47,059 nt of DNA from JAAZBV01 sp964460435 (GCA_964460435.1 CAYWRH010000013.1:1-47059), one strand, 5' to 3'; numbered from the stretch's first letter, positions 34,018 to 43,523 are shown. Program-made: numbers and translations. Notes: generated by a model not told the origin, from the sequence alone.

Positions 34018-34716
34018 TTATATCTCCATATATCCTGTAGGGTCAGGTATGCCTGCCTCTTTAAAGCCCCTTTTTCTTATTATGCAACTGTCGCATTGCC
34101 CGCATGCAAGGCCATCCTTTGACGGGTCATAGCAACTGTGGGTAATGGAGTAATCCACCCCCAGCCTGTGCCCGCACCTTATTATCTCTGCCTTGGTCAT
34201 ATTAATGAGGGGTGTGTGTATCTTGAGTCTGGTTTTCTTTTCCACCCCTGCCTTTGTGGCAAGGTTGGCCATTCTTTCAAATGCCTCTATATACTCCGGC
34301 CTGCAGTCAGGGTAGCCGCTATAGTCAACCGCATTTACGCCAATAAAGATATCAGCGCATTCAATAACCTCTGCCAGGGCAAGGGCATAGGATAAAAAGA
34401 TGGTGTTTCTCGCAGGGACATAGGTGATGGGGATATTCTTTGCCATATCTGCCTCTGCCCTGCCTTTGGGCACATCAATATCAGCGGTGAGGGATGAGCC
34501 GCCTATTGCACGCAGATCAATGTTGATCAGCATGTGGTTATTTACCCTGAAAAACTCTGCAACCCTTCGAGCAGATTCCAGCTCAAATACATGGCGCTGG
34601 CCATAATTAAAGGAGAGGCTGTATATGGAAAACCCCTCACTTATGGCAATCGCCATTACAGTCGTTGAATCAAGGCCGCCGCTTGACAGTATAACGGCCT
34701 TTTTATTGTCTGCCAT
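34018..34716 (-). CDS. queC: 7-cyano-7-deazaguanine synthase QueC
   Basis: Converts 7-carboxy-7-deazaguanine to preQ0 using ATP and ammonia, on the path to queuosine in tRNA. The PP-loop motif SGGLDS is at residues 12-17, and the zinc site is C-x8-C-x2-C-x2-C in CYDPSKDGLACGQCDSC near the C-terminus. At 232 aa it is the usual length. The start at 34716 is preferred over 34752 because AGGGGGG lies just upstream and QueC proteins begin close to the PP loop. No queD, queE or queF is in the window. Confidence 0.95.
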   Translation of the reverse strand: MADNKKAVILSSGGLDSTTVMAIAISEGFSIYSLSFNYGQRHVFELESARRVAEFFRVNNHMLINIDLRAIGGSSLTADIDVPKGRAEADMAKNIPITYVPARNTIFLSYALALAEVIECADIFIGVNAVDYSGYPDCRPEYIEAFERMANLATKAGVEKKTRLKIHTPLINMTKAEIIRCGHRLGVDYSITHSCYDPSKDGLACGQCDSCIIRKRGFKEAGIPDPTGYMEI

Positions 34717-34819
34717 AACTGTGATCCCCCCTATTCCATTTATCAGGATCATATATGCTATATATGGATGAAAATCAAATGGACAAAATATAGATGGCTA
34801 GTTCCGTGTTCTCCATTGC

Positions 34820-34841
34820 GGGCAGACACCCAGGCCTGCCC
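34820..34841. repeat. GGGCAG/CTGCCC hairpin between queC and the MFS gene
   Basis: GGGCAG (34820-34825) and CTGCCC (34836-34841) with a ten-base loop. It could be a weak terminator for the upstream MFS gene (read on the minus strand) or a REP-type palindrome. Confidence 0.4.
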
Positions 34842-34868
34842 CTAAAGAAATAAACCGGTTACCAAAAA

Positions 34869-36182
34869 CTACACATACTGGGTAACCTTTCTCTTGAGCG
34901 TCACCTCTTTCTTTATAATGGATGGGTGAACAGGGGGTTTTGCAAGTAATATGAAGACAAAGGCGATCGCCATTACCAGGGCAGATACCTGGAATGCAGG
35001 GACATAACTCCCCATGATATCCCTTACATGGCCTGCTATGGGGGCTGATACACCCCCTATGATGGTATTGAATGGCGTTATATAACCCATGATCTTTGGG
35101 TATTCGGATGTGCCATAATACCCTGGGATCAGATTTACCAGGACAAGGCAGTTCACCCCGAAGCCCACCCCGAAGAGCACTGAATAAACCAGCACGGTTG
35201 TAAATGATGTGGCAAAGGGTGCAATGATGAGGCCCACTATAAGGGTAGTGATTGAGCCAAGTGTAATATACTGCATATTTATCCTCACAGCCATTATGCC
35301 TGCAGTAATCTGGGCAATCGTCATGGCGGTTGACATGACCCCTATTGATACCCCTGACAGGCCTGATGATATGCCTATGTCAAACATATAGGTCACCTGA
35401 TGGGTTACGAACCAGTTCATAATCATGTACTGGAATGTATAAAAGCCGACTAAAAGCCACAGGGTCTTTGTCCTGAAGGCCTCCTTTACGGTAAAATCCA
35501 CAGGCGTTGTATACCTTCCCTTCCTGACCCTCGTATCCTGCAATGCTTCAGGGTCGCTTTTGGCCGGGCCGTCCGGTATCTGCCCAAGCTCTTGCGGCCT
35601 GTTCCTTACGAGAAGGGCTGGGAGGATTACACAGAAGAGCATTACCATAGCGGCCATAAACATGAGTGTATGCCTCCACCCGATGCCCTTTATAAGGAAA
35701 AGAACAAGCGGGGCAATAATTATGCCTGTAACCCCTGTGGCTGCGGTTGCAATCCCTACTGCTATGGAGAGCCTTTTTTTGAACCAGTTATTGATAATGG
35801 TGTTCATGGCAAGCACACCACCCAGGCTATAGCCTGTCCCGACCATAAGCCCGTAGCCGATATAGAGCTGCCACACCTCTGTGTAAAAGGCCAGCAGCAG
35901 GAGGCCGCACACATTTATGAGGTTACCTGTGACTATCGCCTTTTTCCCGCCGAACCTCATGATGAACAGGCCTGCGAGCGGGGCAACAACCCCAATGAGA
36001 ATCATATTGGCTGACTGTGCCCCTGAGACAATACCCCTGCTCCATGAAAAATCATTGACCCAGAAGGGCAGATAGATGCCAAAGGTTATCAGAAGCGAAC
36101 CTGAAACCATGTTAAACAGAAACAGCACGCAGAGGTTTATCCAGCCGTAAAAACCCTCGCTGCTCATTGATTTTATCTTCAT
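34869..36182 (-). CDS. MFS transporter, oxalate:formate antiporter / monocarboxylate type
   Basis: A 437-residue protein with 12 predicted membrane helices. The first loop carries GLFIMRFGGKKAIVTG, a variant of the MFS loop 2-3 motif, and the overall layout (WINLCVLFLFNMVSGSLLITF at the N-terminus) resembles the oxalate/formate antiporter-like carboxylate transporters. Substrate unknown; organic acids are the family norm, which would suit the adjacent C4-acid operon on the other strand. A separate transcript from queC is likely. Confidence 0.8.
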   Translation of the reverse strand: MKIKSMSSEGFYGWINLCVLFLFNMVSGSLLITFGIYLPFWVNDFSWSRGIVSGAQSANMILIGVVAPLAGLFIMRFGGKKAIVTGNLINVCGLLLLAFYTEVWQLYIGYGLMVGTGYSLGGVLAMNTIINNWFKKRLSIAVGIATAATGVTGIIIAPLVLFLIKGIGWRHTLMFMAAMVMLFCVILPALLVRNRPQELGQIPDGPAKSDPEALQDTRVRKGRYTTPVDFTVKEAFRTKTLWLLVGFYTFQYMIMNWFVTHQVTYMFDIGISSGLSGVSIGVMSTAMTIAQITAGIMAVRINMQYITLGSITTLIVGLIIAPFATSFTTVLVYSVLFGVGFGVNCLVLVNLIPGYYGTSEYPKIMGYITPFNTIIGGVSAPIAGHVRDIMGSYVPAFQVSALVMAIAFVFILLAKPPVHPSIIKKEVTLKRKVTQYV

Positions 36183-36822
36183 TTTTTTGATCTCCCTTAT
36201 AAAGCCCCCGGGCGATCTTGCACACCATTGCGATTCATCATCTATTATAGATGAATGAGTAACTGTTTTTCAGGGTCGATCTTCTCCCGGCCTTTTAATT
36301 TTTTTAACGGTTGCAGGAGATGATCATACAAACCTTCAAAAGGATGGATAAGTTCATCCGTTTGAATATGGTTTTAATTAGCGGGATTGTCTTTTCGGGC
36401 CGGTAAACCGGTCTTGATCCTGAAAAACAGATGCACGGATAGATAGTAAAATATGTATTCGATTAACCCAACTCTTGTTATGCTAATAATGACCCGAAAT
36501 TATTTCCGGGCTTACACTGATTTTTAATACCTGCTATCCACAAGATCACCTGGAGAGCATAATAACTTAAGATATAAATAATTCATTTAAAAATATTTAA
36601 GTACAACAATAATTAAAATAATTACCAATAAATAGATTATGAACAATCTTTAAGATAATTTTATACGCTTCAATAATATTTTAACAGAACTTGACAATAG
36701 TCAGATCTGCCTCTTTTCCGAAATAAAAATCCCCAAAATCTGTTGCGGCTTTATAGGCCAGTGGAGAGGAATTGTCAATCCTTCATTAAGCCAAAAATCA
36801 GCATGCCCAATGTGCAAGTTAA
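36183..36822. other. AT-rich divergent intergenic region
   Basis: About 640 bp upstream of the carboxytransferase promoter and upstream of the divergent MFS gene. It is very AT-rich at 36540-36690. A short GC palindrome (CCCGAAATTATTTCCGGG, 36494-36511) is the only structure seen. A minus-strand frame of 92 codons (36701-36979) overlaps the carboxytransferase start and shows no family features; it is not called. Confidence 0.6.
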
Positions 36823-36851
36823 TTGACTCGAACTCCTTATCCATGTATAAA
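36823..36851 (+). promoter_or_regulatory. Sigma70-type promoter for the carboxytransferase-mdh-fum operon
   Basis: TTGACT (36823-36828), a 17-bp spacer, then TATAAA (36846-36851). This is the best promoter match in the window. Transcription would start near 36858, giving a leader of about 66 bases before the ATG at 36924 and ruling out an in-frame ATG at 36810. Confidence 0.65.
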
Positions 36852-36923
36852 ACACCTTTGTTTTCAGCAAATAAAACAATGGCATTTGTGCCATATAATC
36901 TAATTGAAAGAGAGAACTTGAAT

Positions 36924-38429
36924 ATGGATAATTTTCTGGAAAATGGACCAAAAAATCCGATAAAGATACAGGACAACACCTTTAGAGACGGACATCAGTC
37001 GCTTCTTGCTACAAGAATGAGGACAGAAGACATGCTCCCTATAGCCGAAAGGATGGATCAGGTAGGTTTCTGGGCTATGGAGGTGTGGGGCGGCGCCACA
37101 TTTGATACCATGCACCGCTTTCTTGGTGAAGACCCCTTTGAGAGGCTTAAGACACTCAAGAAATATATAAAAAAGACCCCCTTTTCAATGCTGCTAAGAG
37201 GCCAGAACCTGGTGGGCTACAGAAACTACGCTGATGATGTGGCAAGGCTCTTTGTGGACAAGGCCAGCGAGGCGGGCATGGATGTCTTCAGGGTCTTTGA
37301 TGCCCTTAATGATTTCAGGAATTTTGAAACGGTTGTGGAAAGGATCAAGGCAAATGGAAAGCACTTTCAGGGCACCATCTGCTACAGCCTAACAGAAAGG
37401 CGTATGGGCGGAGAGGTATTCACACTTGAATACTATCTTGCAAAGGCAAAGGAGCTTGAGGAGATGGGCGCTGATACCCTCTGCTTCAAGGATATGGCAG
37501 GAATTATGTCTCCATTTGACATAGCCAAGCTTGTCACAGAGCTTAAAAAGGTTATAACCATCCCGATCCACCTCCACACCCATTACACTAGCGGTATGGG
37601 CTCAATGGTTTATCTTGAGGCAATAAAGGCAGGCGTTGATATTATAGATACATGCCTTGCGCCATTTGCATTAAGGACATCCCAGCCTGCTGTTGAGCCA
37701 TTGGTTGCATCTCTGACCGGCACAACAAGAGACCCAGGGTTTGACCTTGACCTTCTGCTTGAGATGGGTGAACACCTGGAACAGGTTGCACCCAAATACA
37801 GGGATTACCTTGCAAAGCACAGGATGTCTGTGATCGATTCAGGGGTGCTTCAGCACCAGGTGCCGGGCGGAATGATCTCAAACCTGGTTAGCCAGCTCAA
37901 GGAGGCTAATGCCCTTGACAGGCTCCCAGAGGTCTACAAAGAGGTTGCTGAGGCCAGGAAGGAGCTGGGCATGCCGCCCCTTGTTACACCAACAAGCCAG
38001 ATTGTCGGCACACAGGCGGTATTAAATGTGCTACAGGGACGCTGGAAGGTGATGAATTATGAATCAATGGACCTTGCAATGGGCTATTACGGCAAGACAC
38101 CAATACCTGTTAATCCCAGCATTATTGAGATAGCTACAAAAAGAAATAAAAGCCGCAGGCCTGACGGCGTTATAGTTGACAGGGTGGCAAATCACCTTGA
38201 GCCTGAGCTTGTTAAGGCAAAAGAGAAGCTTGGGGATCTGGCAAAAGATGATTTTGACCTGCTTATATACTGCCTCTACCCCACAACAGGAGAAAAATTT
38301 CTGAAGTGGAAATACGGGATTGAAAAAATGCCCGATTCTGTCAAGCCCAAGACCCTTGATGACATCAGGAAGGAAGATGAGGCAATGGCAGCGGCTATTG
38401 AACAGGTTTGCAAGACATCATTTAAATAA
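36924..38429 (+). CDS. Pyruvate/oxaloacetate carboxytransferase subunit (PycB/OadA/5S type)
   Basis: A 501-residue carboxytransferase with a TIM-barrel: IQDNTFRDGHQSLLATRMR at the N-terminus, CFKDMAG near residue 190 with the Lys that is carbamylated in this family, and the metal-binding IHLHTHYTSG near residue 217. It ends without a biotinyl domain (no MKM motif), so the carrier protein must be encoded elsewhere. It may be the B subunit of pyruvate carboxylase, oxaloacetate decarboxylase alpha, or the 5S subunit of methylmalonyl-CoA transcarboxylase. Adjacent mdh and fum genes favour a role in C4-acid or propionate metabolism. The ATG is chosen from the promoter position and family start. 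Confidence 0.9.
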   Translation: MDNFLENGPKNPIKIQDNTFRDGHQSLLATRMRTEDMLPIAERMDQVGFWAMEVWGGATFDTMHRFLGEDPFERLKTLKKYIKKTPFSMLLRGQNLVGYRNYADDVARLFVDKASEAGMDVFRVFDALNDFRNFETVVERIKANGKHFQGTICYSLTERRMGGEVFTLEYYLAKAKELEEMGADTLCFKDMAGIMSPFDIAKLVTELKKVITIPIHLHTHYTSGMGSMVYLEAIKAGVDIIDTCLAPFALRTSQPAVEPLVASLTGTTRDPGFDLDLLLEMGEHLEQVAPKYRDYLAKHRMSVIDSGVLQHQVPGGMISNLVSQLKEANALDRLPEVYKEVAEARKELGMPPLVTPTSQIVGTQAVLNVLQGRWKVMNYESMDLAMGYYGKTPIPVNPSIIEIATKRNKSRRPDGVIVDRVANHLEPELVKAKEKLGDLAKDDFDLLIYCLYPTTGEKFLKWKYGIEKMPDSVKPKTLDDIRKEDEAMAAAIEQVCKTSFK

Positions 38430-38449
38430 CATCATACAGGAAAACCCTT

Positions 38450-39376
38450 ATGAGAAAAAAGGTTACAGTGGTCGGCGCTGGCAATGTCGGCGCGATCACT
38501 GCCATGAAGCTCATTGAAAAAGAGCTTGCGAATGTCGTGCTGATCGATGTCCTTGAAGGCCTCTCCGAGGGTAAGGCCCTTGATCTTATAGAGTCCGCCC
38601 CCATTCTAAAACATGACATGAAGATATCCGGTTTCACCAGCGATTATACGGCTGCTGAAGGTTCAGATATCGTTATTATTACAGCCGGTTTCCCCAGAAA
38701 ACCTGGCATGAGCAGGGATGATCTTCTTGAAGTAAACACGGGCATAATGAAACCTGTTGTAACAGAGATAACAAGGGTTGCCCCTGAATCCATCCTGATA
38801 ATAGTAACCAATCCCATTGAGGCCATGTGTCATGTTTCAAGAGACGTGAGCGGTTTTCCAAGGGAAAGGATTATTGGACTATCCGGGGTACTCGATTCTG
38901 CAAGGTTCAGTACCTTTATTTCCATGGAGCTGAATGTCTCTGTGGAAAATGTATATGCGCTTGTTATAGGTGGGCATGGGGATAACATTGTGCCTTTGCC
39001 TAGACTTTCCTCTGTGGCAGGTATCCCGGTCATGGAGCTAATTTCCCCTGAGAAAATAGAGGCAATTATCGAAAGGACACGCAATGCAGGGGCTGAGATA
39101 GTAGACCTTTTAAAGAACGGGAGCGCATTTTATGCCCCTGCATCTGCTGCGGTGGAGATGGCTGAGGCAATACTGAAAGATAAAAAGAAGATACTTCCAT
39201 GCGCGGTTTTTCTGACTGGTGAGTATGGTATAAAGAACCTTTTTTCCGGTGTACCTGTAAAGCTTGGTAAAAAGGGTGTTGAAGAAATAATAGAATTAAA
39301 ACTGAAAGAGGCAGAATTACAGGCACTGAAGGCATCGGCAAGGGCGGTGCAGATACTTGTAAACAAATTAAATTAA
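38450..39376 (+). CDS. mdh: Malate dehydrogenase, LDH-like type
   Basis: NAD-dependent oxidation of malate to oxaloacetate (or the reverse). The 308-residue protein has the Rossmann motif GAGNVG at 9-14 with D33 selecting NAD. Substrate-binding Arg83 and Arg89 are in FPRKPGMSRDD (Arg83 marks malate rather than lactate specificity), Arg152 in DSARF, and the catalytic His176 in GGHGDN. It lies 20 bp after the carboxytransferase and 11 bp before the fumarase gene. Confidence 0.95.
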   Translation: MRKKVTVVGAGNVGAITAMKLIEKELANVVLIDVLEGLSEGKALDLIESAPILKHDMKISGFTSDYTAAEGSDIVIITAGFPRKPGMSRDDLLEVNTGIMKPVVTEITRVAPESILIIVTNPIEAMCHVSRDVSGFPRERIIGLSGVLDSARFSTFISMELNVSVENVYALVIGGHGDNIVPLPRLSSVAGIPVMELISPEKIEAIIERTRNAGAEIVDLLKNGSAFYAPASAAVEMAEAILKDKKKILPCAVFLTGEYGIKNLFSGVPVKLGKKGVEEIIELKLKEAELQALKASARAVQILVNKLN

Positions 39377-39387
39377 AGCAGAAAAAA

Positions 39388-40998
39388 ATGTCGACCGGGT
39401 TTTCATTTGAAGAGATGTTTCAGCTTGGAGAGGATACTACCGAATATCGTCTTCTGACAGAGGAGTACATATCGACCGGCAGTTTTGAAGGCAAGCATAT
39501 CATAAAGGTGAAAAGGGAGGGCCTTACTCTCTTAGCAGAGGAGGCCTTCCGGGATGTTTCACATCTATTAAGAAAAACCCATCTGGAACAGACCGCCCAG
39601 ATCATGAATGACCCGGAGGCATCTGATAATGATAAATATGTGGCGCTTGAGCTTATAAAAAACGCTGCGATCTCTGCTGAAGGCATATTCCCCATGTGTC
39701 AGGATACAGGCACTGCCCTGATAATTGGCAAAAAGGGGCAGCATATCTGGACAGGCTATTCTGATGAAGAGGCCCTTTCACTTGGTGTTTTTAATGCCTA
39801 TACCAGAAACAACCTGCGCTATTCACAGAATGCCCCCCTTACCATGTATGAAGAAAAAAATACAGGATGCAACCTGCCTGCGCAGATAGATATCTATGCA
39901 ACAGAGGGGGATAGATATGAATTCCTGTTTATTGCCAAGGGTGGCGGCTCTTCAAACAAGAGCCTCCTGTTTCAGGAGACAAAGGCAATATTAAACAGTG
40001 ATCGCCTCATATCTTATCTCACTGAAAAGCTGAAGGGTCTGGGCACCTCTGCATGCCCTCCCTATCATGCTGCCTTTGTTATAGGCGGCACATCACCGGA
40101 GCTGACACTAAAGACAGTAAAACTTGCATCTGCGGGATACCTGGATAATCTTCCAAGAACCGGAAGCCCCGGCGGCAGGGCATTCAGGGATACAGGGCTG
40201 GAAGAAAGGGTACTGGGACATTCAAGAAAAATCGGCCTGGGGGCTCAGTTCGGCGGTAAATATTTCTGTCTTGATGTAAGGGTTATAAGGCTTCCGAGGC
40301 ACGGGGCATCATGCCCTGTTGGCATGGGTGTAAGCTGCTCAGCGCACAGGAATATAAAGGCAAAAATCACAAAGGAGGGGATATTCCTTGAAAGGCTTTG
40401 TACAGACCCATCCATATATCTCCCTGAACCAGCAGGCACTGATAACGACGCAGTATACATTGACCTTGAAAGACCGATGGAGATGATACGGGAAACCCTC
40501 TCCAAATATCCTGTTTCAACCAGGCTGCTGCTTACAGGCAGGATGATTGTGGCAAGGGACATTGCCCATGCAAAACTAAAGGAGAGGCTGGATAGAGGCG
40601 AAGGGATGCCGCAATACATGAAAGACCACATCATATATTATGCCGGGCCTGCAAAAACACCAGAAGGATATGCATCAGGTTCATTCGGGCCCACAACCGC
40701 GAGCCGGATGGATCAATATGTGCCCTTGTTTCAGGCTCATGGGGCATCAATGATAATGGTTGCCAAGGGCAACCGTTCAAAAAACGTGACAGATTCATGC
40801 AAAAAATATGGCGGCTTTTACCTTGGGTCTATCGGAGGCGCAGCAGCAAGGCTCGGAAAGGAGTGCATCACAAAGGTTGAGGTGCTTGAATATCCTGAGC
40901 TCGGGATGGAGGCCATATACATGATTACAGTAAAGGATTTCCCTGCATTTATATTAGTTGATGACAAGGGAAATGATTTTTTTGAGCAGCTTGCATAG
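39388..40998 (+). CDS. Class I [4Fe-4S] fumarate hydratase, single chain
   Basis: Interconverts fumarate and malate. The 536-residue protein has both the alpha part (FPMCQDTGTALI near residue 110, iron-sulfur Cys) and the beta part (about residues 350-536, with GPAKTPEGYASGSFGPTTAS). The second Cys region is GMGVSCSAHRN near residue 312. This oxygen-sensitive, fused form is common in anaerobes. Its stop is one base from the 3' end of a convergent tRNA gene. With the two upstream genes it can connect pyruvate, oxaloacetate, malate and fumarate. Confidence 0.95.
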   Translation: MSTGFSFEEMFQLGEDTTEYRLLTEEYISTGSFEGKHIIKVKREGLTLLAEEAFRDVSHLLRKTHLEQTAQIMNDPEASDNDKYVALELIKNAAISAEGIFPMCQDTGTALIIGKKGQHIWTGYSDEEALSLGVFNAYTRNNLRYSQNAPLTMYEEKNTGCNLPAQIDIYATEGDRYEFLFIAKGGGSSNKSLLFQETKAILNSDRLISYLTEKLKGLGTSACPPYHAAFVIGGTSPELTLKTVKLASAGYLDNLPRTGSPGGRAFRDTGLEERVLGHSRKIGLGAQFGGKYFCLDVRVIRLPRHGASCPVGMGVSCSAHRNIKAKITKEGIFLERLCTDPSIYLPEPAGTDNDAVYIDLERPMEMIRETLSKYPVSTRLLLTGRMIVARDIAHAKLKERLDRGEGMPQYMKDHIIYYAGPAKTPEGYASGSFGPTTASRMDQYVPLFQAHGASMIMVAKGNRSKNVTDSCKKYGGFYLGSIGGAAARLGKECITKVEVLEYPELGMEAIYMITVKDFPAFILVDDKGNDFFEQLA

Positions 40999-40999
40999 C

Positions 41000-41074
41000 T
41001 GGTGGGCGGTACAGGATTTGAACCTGCGACTTCCACCGTGTGAGGATGGCACTCTCCCGCTGAGTTAACCGCCC
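41000..41074 (-). tRNA. tRNA-Val(CAC)
   Basis: On the minus strand the sequence folds as a standard cloverleaf: acceptor GGGCGGT/ACCGCCC, D stem ACTC/GAGT, anticodon stem CCATC/GGTGG with loop CTCACAC (anticodon CAC, reading GUG), T stem GCAGG/CCTGT with loop TTCAAAT, discriminator A and encoded CCA. It is 75 nt including CCA. It faces the fumarase gene with a one-base gap. Confidence 0.95.
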
Positions 41075-41115
41075 GCGTCTGGTCTTTCTTAAGATGAGTC
41101 AGAAAGATGAGATAC

Positions 41116-41144
41116 TTGATATACCTAAATAACCGGTTTGTAAA
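41116..41144 (-). promoter_or_regulatory. Possible promoter for tRNA-Val
   Basis: On the minus strand, TTTACA (41144-41139), 17 bp, then TATCAA (41121-41116), ending 42 bases before the tRNA 5' end at 41074. Moderate match. Confidence 0.35.
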
Positions 41145-41205
41145 TAGAAAAAAAAGGGCTCTACGAGTCAAGGGTTCAAGGGTACTTAGTATTCGAGTGC
41201 CGTGA

Positions 41206-41241
41206 CAGGGCTTCACCCTGGAATTTTTAGCAGAAAATTCC
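41206..41241 (+). promoter_or_regulatory. Tandem hairpins ahead of the molybdoenzyme gene
   Basis: CAGGG-CTTCA-CCCTG (41206-41220) is followed directly by GGAATTTT/AAAATTCC (41220-41227 and 41234-41241, six-base loop). The second stem ends 48 bases before the ATG at 41290. They could be a leader structure or border elements of the tRNA region; no riboswitch family was recognised. Confidence 0.4.
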
Positions 41242-41289
41242 TGTTTAATGTGGTATTATCCGCCAGACCAATGCAAAAGGAGCCACTTT

Positions 41290-43344
41290 ATGACCGAAAG
41301 AAAAGAGATACTTACAGACTGCACACTATGTTATCACAGCTGCGGATGCAGGGTTACTGTAGAAGATGGAAAAGCTATAGAGGTAAAGGGCCTTGAATCG
41401 CACCCCATAAACCACGGTGAGTTATGCGCAAAGGGCAAGGCATGCCTTAGTAATGTCTACAGCGCTGAACGTTTAAAATACCCCATGAAGAGAACCGCTG
41501 CCGGTTTTGAGAGGATATCATGGGATCAGGCGCTTACCGAGATTGCCTCAAGACTAAACGATTTAAAGGAGAGCTTCGGGCCTCAGATACTTGGTGTTTT
41601 CAGCGGATCAATAGGGGTAGAAAACCTTGAGATGGCCGGGCTCACCCAGAGATTCAAGGCGGCCTTTGGCTCCCCGAACTTTTTTTCTGTTGAAAGCGTA
41701 TGCTACCGCATGCGTATAAGAACAAGGCAGATGACCTTTGGCAAGTACCCTACTGAAGAGTTTGATTCAAAGCTCTATATACTCTGGGGCCATAACCCGG
41801 ATGCATCTGATTTCCCGCTAAAACTTGCCCTTGAAAAAAATCTTGCAAAGGGGTCGAAGCTTGTTGTTATTGACCCGAGGCGCATACCACTTGCTGAAAA
41901 GGCAGACATGTATCTTAAAATAAGGCCAGGCACAGATGGAGCCCTCGCGCTGGCAATGATAAATGTAATTATCGAAGAGGGGCTTTATGACAGGGAGTTT
42001 ATCAATAAACACACAATGGGATTTGATAAACTCGTGCCCCATATAAAAAGATACACACCGGAATGGGCAAGCGACATAACATGGGTTAATGCCGATGACA
42101 TACGAAAACTTGCTAGGCTATTTGCATCAACAAAAGGGGCCGGCATATACCAGGGCACCTGCACACAGGATCAGACAGCAAATGGAACCCAGAACAGCAG
42201 GGCCTTTTCAATACTTCAGACAATCACCGGGAATATAAATATACCCGGATCATGGGTTATAAGCCCCAGGCTTGCCTTCGGCAATGTGGCTTTAAATGTG
42301 GATGGAGAACCTGTTGGCGCTCAGCAATATCCACTCTTTTTTGAGATATGGGGGAGGAAAAGCCCCTATGGCGTTGTTACGGTAGTGCCTGAGAGCATCC
42401 CTGATAAACTCAAGGCATTCTTGGTTGTTGGCGGGAACCCGCTTATATCCATGCCTGACAGCAATGCCTTCAGGGAGGCATTTAAAAGGCTTGAACTCCT
42501 CGTTGTTCATGACATGTTTATGACTGAGACAGGAAAGCTCGCGCACTATGTGCTCCCTGCCTGCTCTCACCTTGAGAAATGGGGGGTAGCATACACCTAT
42601 AATGTTTGCCACTGCGTGCCCTTCCTCATGCTGCGTAAAAAGTGCATTGAGCCACTTTATGAGAGCCGGTCAGAATGGTGGATGTACAATGAACTTGCAA
42701 AAAGGCTTGGGCTTGGCGAACTGTTTCCGTGGCAGTCTGAGGAGGAGCTTGTAAGGTTTGAGCTTGGCCCCACTGGTCTTTCATTTGAATATCTTTTAAA
42801 TGAAAGGCCTGAAGGGGATTATTACCAAAAAAAAGATTATGATATCCCTGAAAACACCTTTAAAACTCCTTCAGGAAAGATTGAGATTTATAGTGATGCC
42901 CTTAAACAGGCTGGCTTTGACCCGCTCCCGACATATAAAGAGCCGGAAAGAAGCCCCATGAGCAAAGAGATAGAAAAGGAATTTCTCCTTGAATATCCTC
43001 TTATACTGGGCACAGGCAACAGGAACTATTATTACACACACAGCCAGCACCGGAATATCAGTGAGCTTACAGAAAAAAGCCCTGAGCCCTTTGCAGAAAT
43101 AGGTCCTGAGACTGCAAGGAGATACAAGATAAATTCCGGCGATATGGCAGAGATAAAAACAAACAGGGGCGCTGTTAACATGAAAATAAAGGTGGATGAA
43201 GGTGTATCAGAGGGTGTTGTTTTTGTGCCCCACGGGTGGGGAGGCAGTGCAAATGCAAACCTGCTTACGGATGTCCAGTGCAGGGAGTGCATTCTGGGTT
43301 ATCCTGATATGAAATCGCTCATGTGCAATATAAGAAGGCTGTAG
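41290..43344 (+). CDS. Molybdopterin oxidoreductase, DMSO-reductase family
   Basis: A 684-residue cytoplasmic-type enzyme with an N-terminal [4Fe-4S] site (C11, C14, C18, C46), molybdopterin-binding domains, and a C-terminal dinucleotide-binding domain (about 570-684, IKTNRGAVNMKIKVDEGV). The likely Mo/W ligand is Cys138 in SVESVCYRM. No twin-arginine signal is present. No electron-transfer or membrane subunit genes are adjacent. Architecture and single-gene context resemble soluble members such as acetylene hydratase-like or formate dehydrogenase-like enzymes; the substrate cannot be assigned. The start at 41290 is chosen over 41248 because AAGGAG lies about eight bases upstream and the Cys motif then sits near the N-terminus. 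Confidence 0.88.
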   Translation: MTERKEILTDCTLCYHSCGCRVTVEDGKAIEVKGLESHPINHGELCAKGKACLSNVYSAERLKYPMKRTAAGFERISWDQALTEIASRLNDLKESFGPQILGVFSGSIGVENLEMAGLTQRFKAAFGSPNFFSVESVCYRMRIRTRQMTFGKYPTEEFDSKLYILWGHNPDASDFPLKLALEKNLAKGSKLVVIDPRRIPLAEKADMYLKIRPGTDGALALAMINVIIEEGLYDREFINKHTMGFDKLVPHIKRYTPEWASDITWVNADDIRKLARLFASTKGAGIYQGTCTQDQTANGTQNSRAFSILQTITGNINIPGSWVISPRLAFGNVALNVDGEPVGAQQYPLFFEIWGRKSPYGVVTVVPESIPDKLKAFLVVGGNPLISMPDSNAFREAFKRLELLVVHDMFMTETGKLAHYVLPACSHLEKWGVAYTYNVCHCVPFLMLRKKCIEPLYESRSEWWMYNELAKRLGLGELFPWQSEEELVRFELGPTGLSFEYLLNERPEGDYYQKKDYDIPENTFKTPSGKIEIYSDALKQAGFDPLPTYKEPERSPMSKEIEKEFLLEYPLILGTGNRNYYYTHSQHRNISELTEKSPEPFAEIGPETARRYKINSGDMAEIKTNRGAVNMKIKVDEGVSEGVVFVPHGWGGSANANLLTDVQCRECILGYPDMKSLMCNIRRL

Positions 43345-43425
43345 CTATTTGGCAAATGATCCCGGCGACTCGCTTCGGTATTATAGATGGAAGAGGCTTA
43401 AAAAAATATATCACAGTTTCCTGGG

Positions 43426-43470
43426 AGGCTATAGGCCTTAACAAAAGCATTTGCTAACCGCCTATAGCCT
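43426..43470. terminator. Bidirectional hairpin between convergent genes
   Basis: AGGCTATAGGC (43426-43436) and GCCTATAGCCT (43460-43470) are perfect reverse complements with a 23-base loop, between the molybdoenzyme (+) and the acyl-CoA dehydrogenase (-). There is no clean T run, so it may instead be a palindromic repeat. Confidence 0.5.
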
Positions 43471-43523
43471 GATAGCCTTAATTAGTGTCCATCCGGAAAG
43501 AGGCAAATTCGGGATGGGGCCAA

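Noticed and set aside
36701..36979. 92-codon minus-strand frame upstream of the carboxytransferase
   Set aside because: It overlaps the promoter and start of the carboxytransferase gene, and no family features were seen.
41000..41074. tRNA-Val as an attachment site for an integrated element
   Set aside because: No integrase gene and no duplicated 3' tRNA end were seen on either side.
41206..41241. Molybdenum-cofactor riboswitch upstream of the molybdoenzyme
   Set aside because: Only two simple hairpins are present; the longer multi-stem architecture of that riboswitch is not visible.
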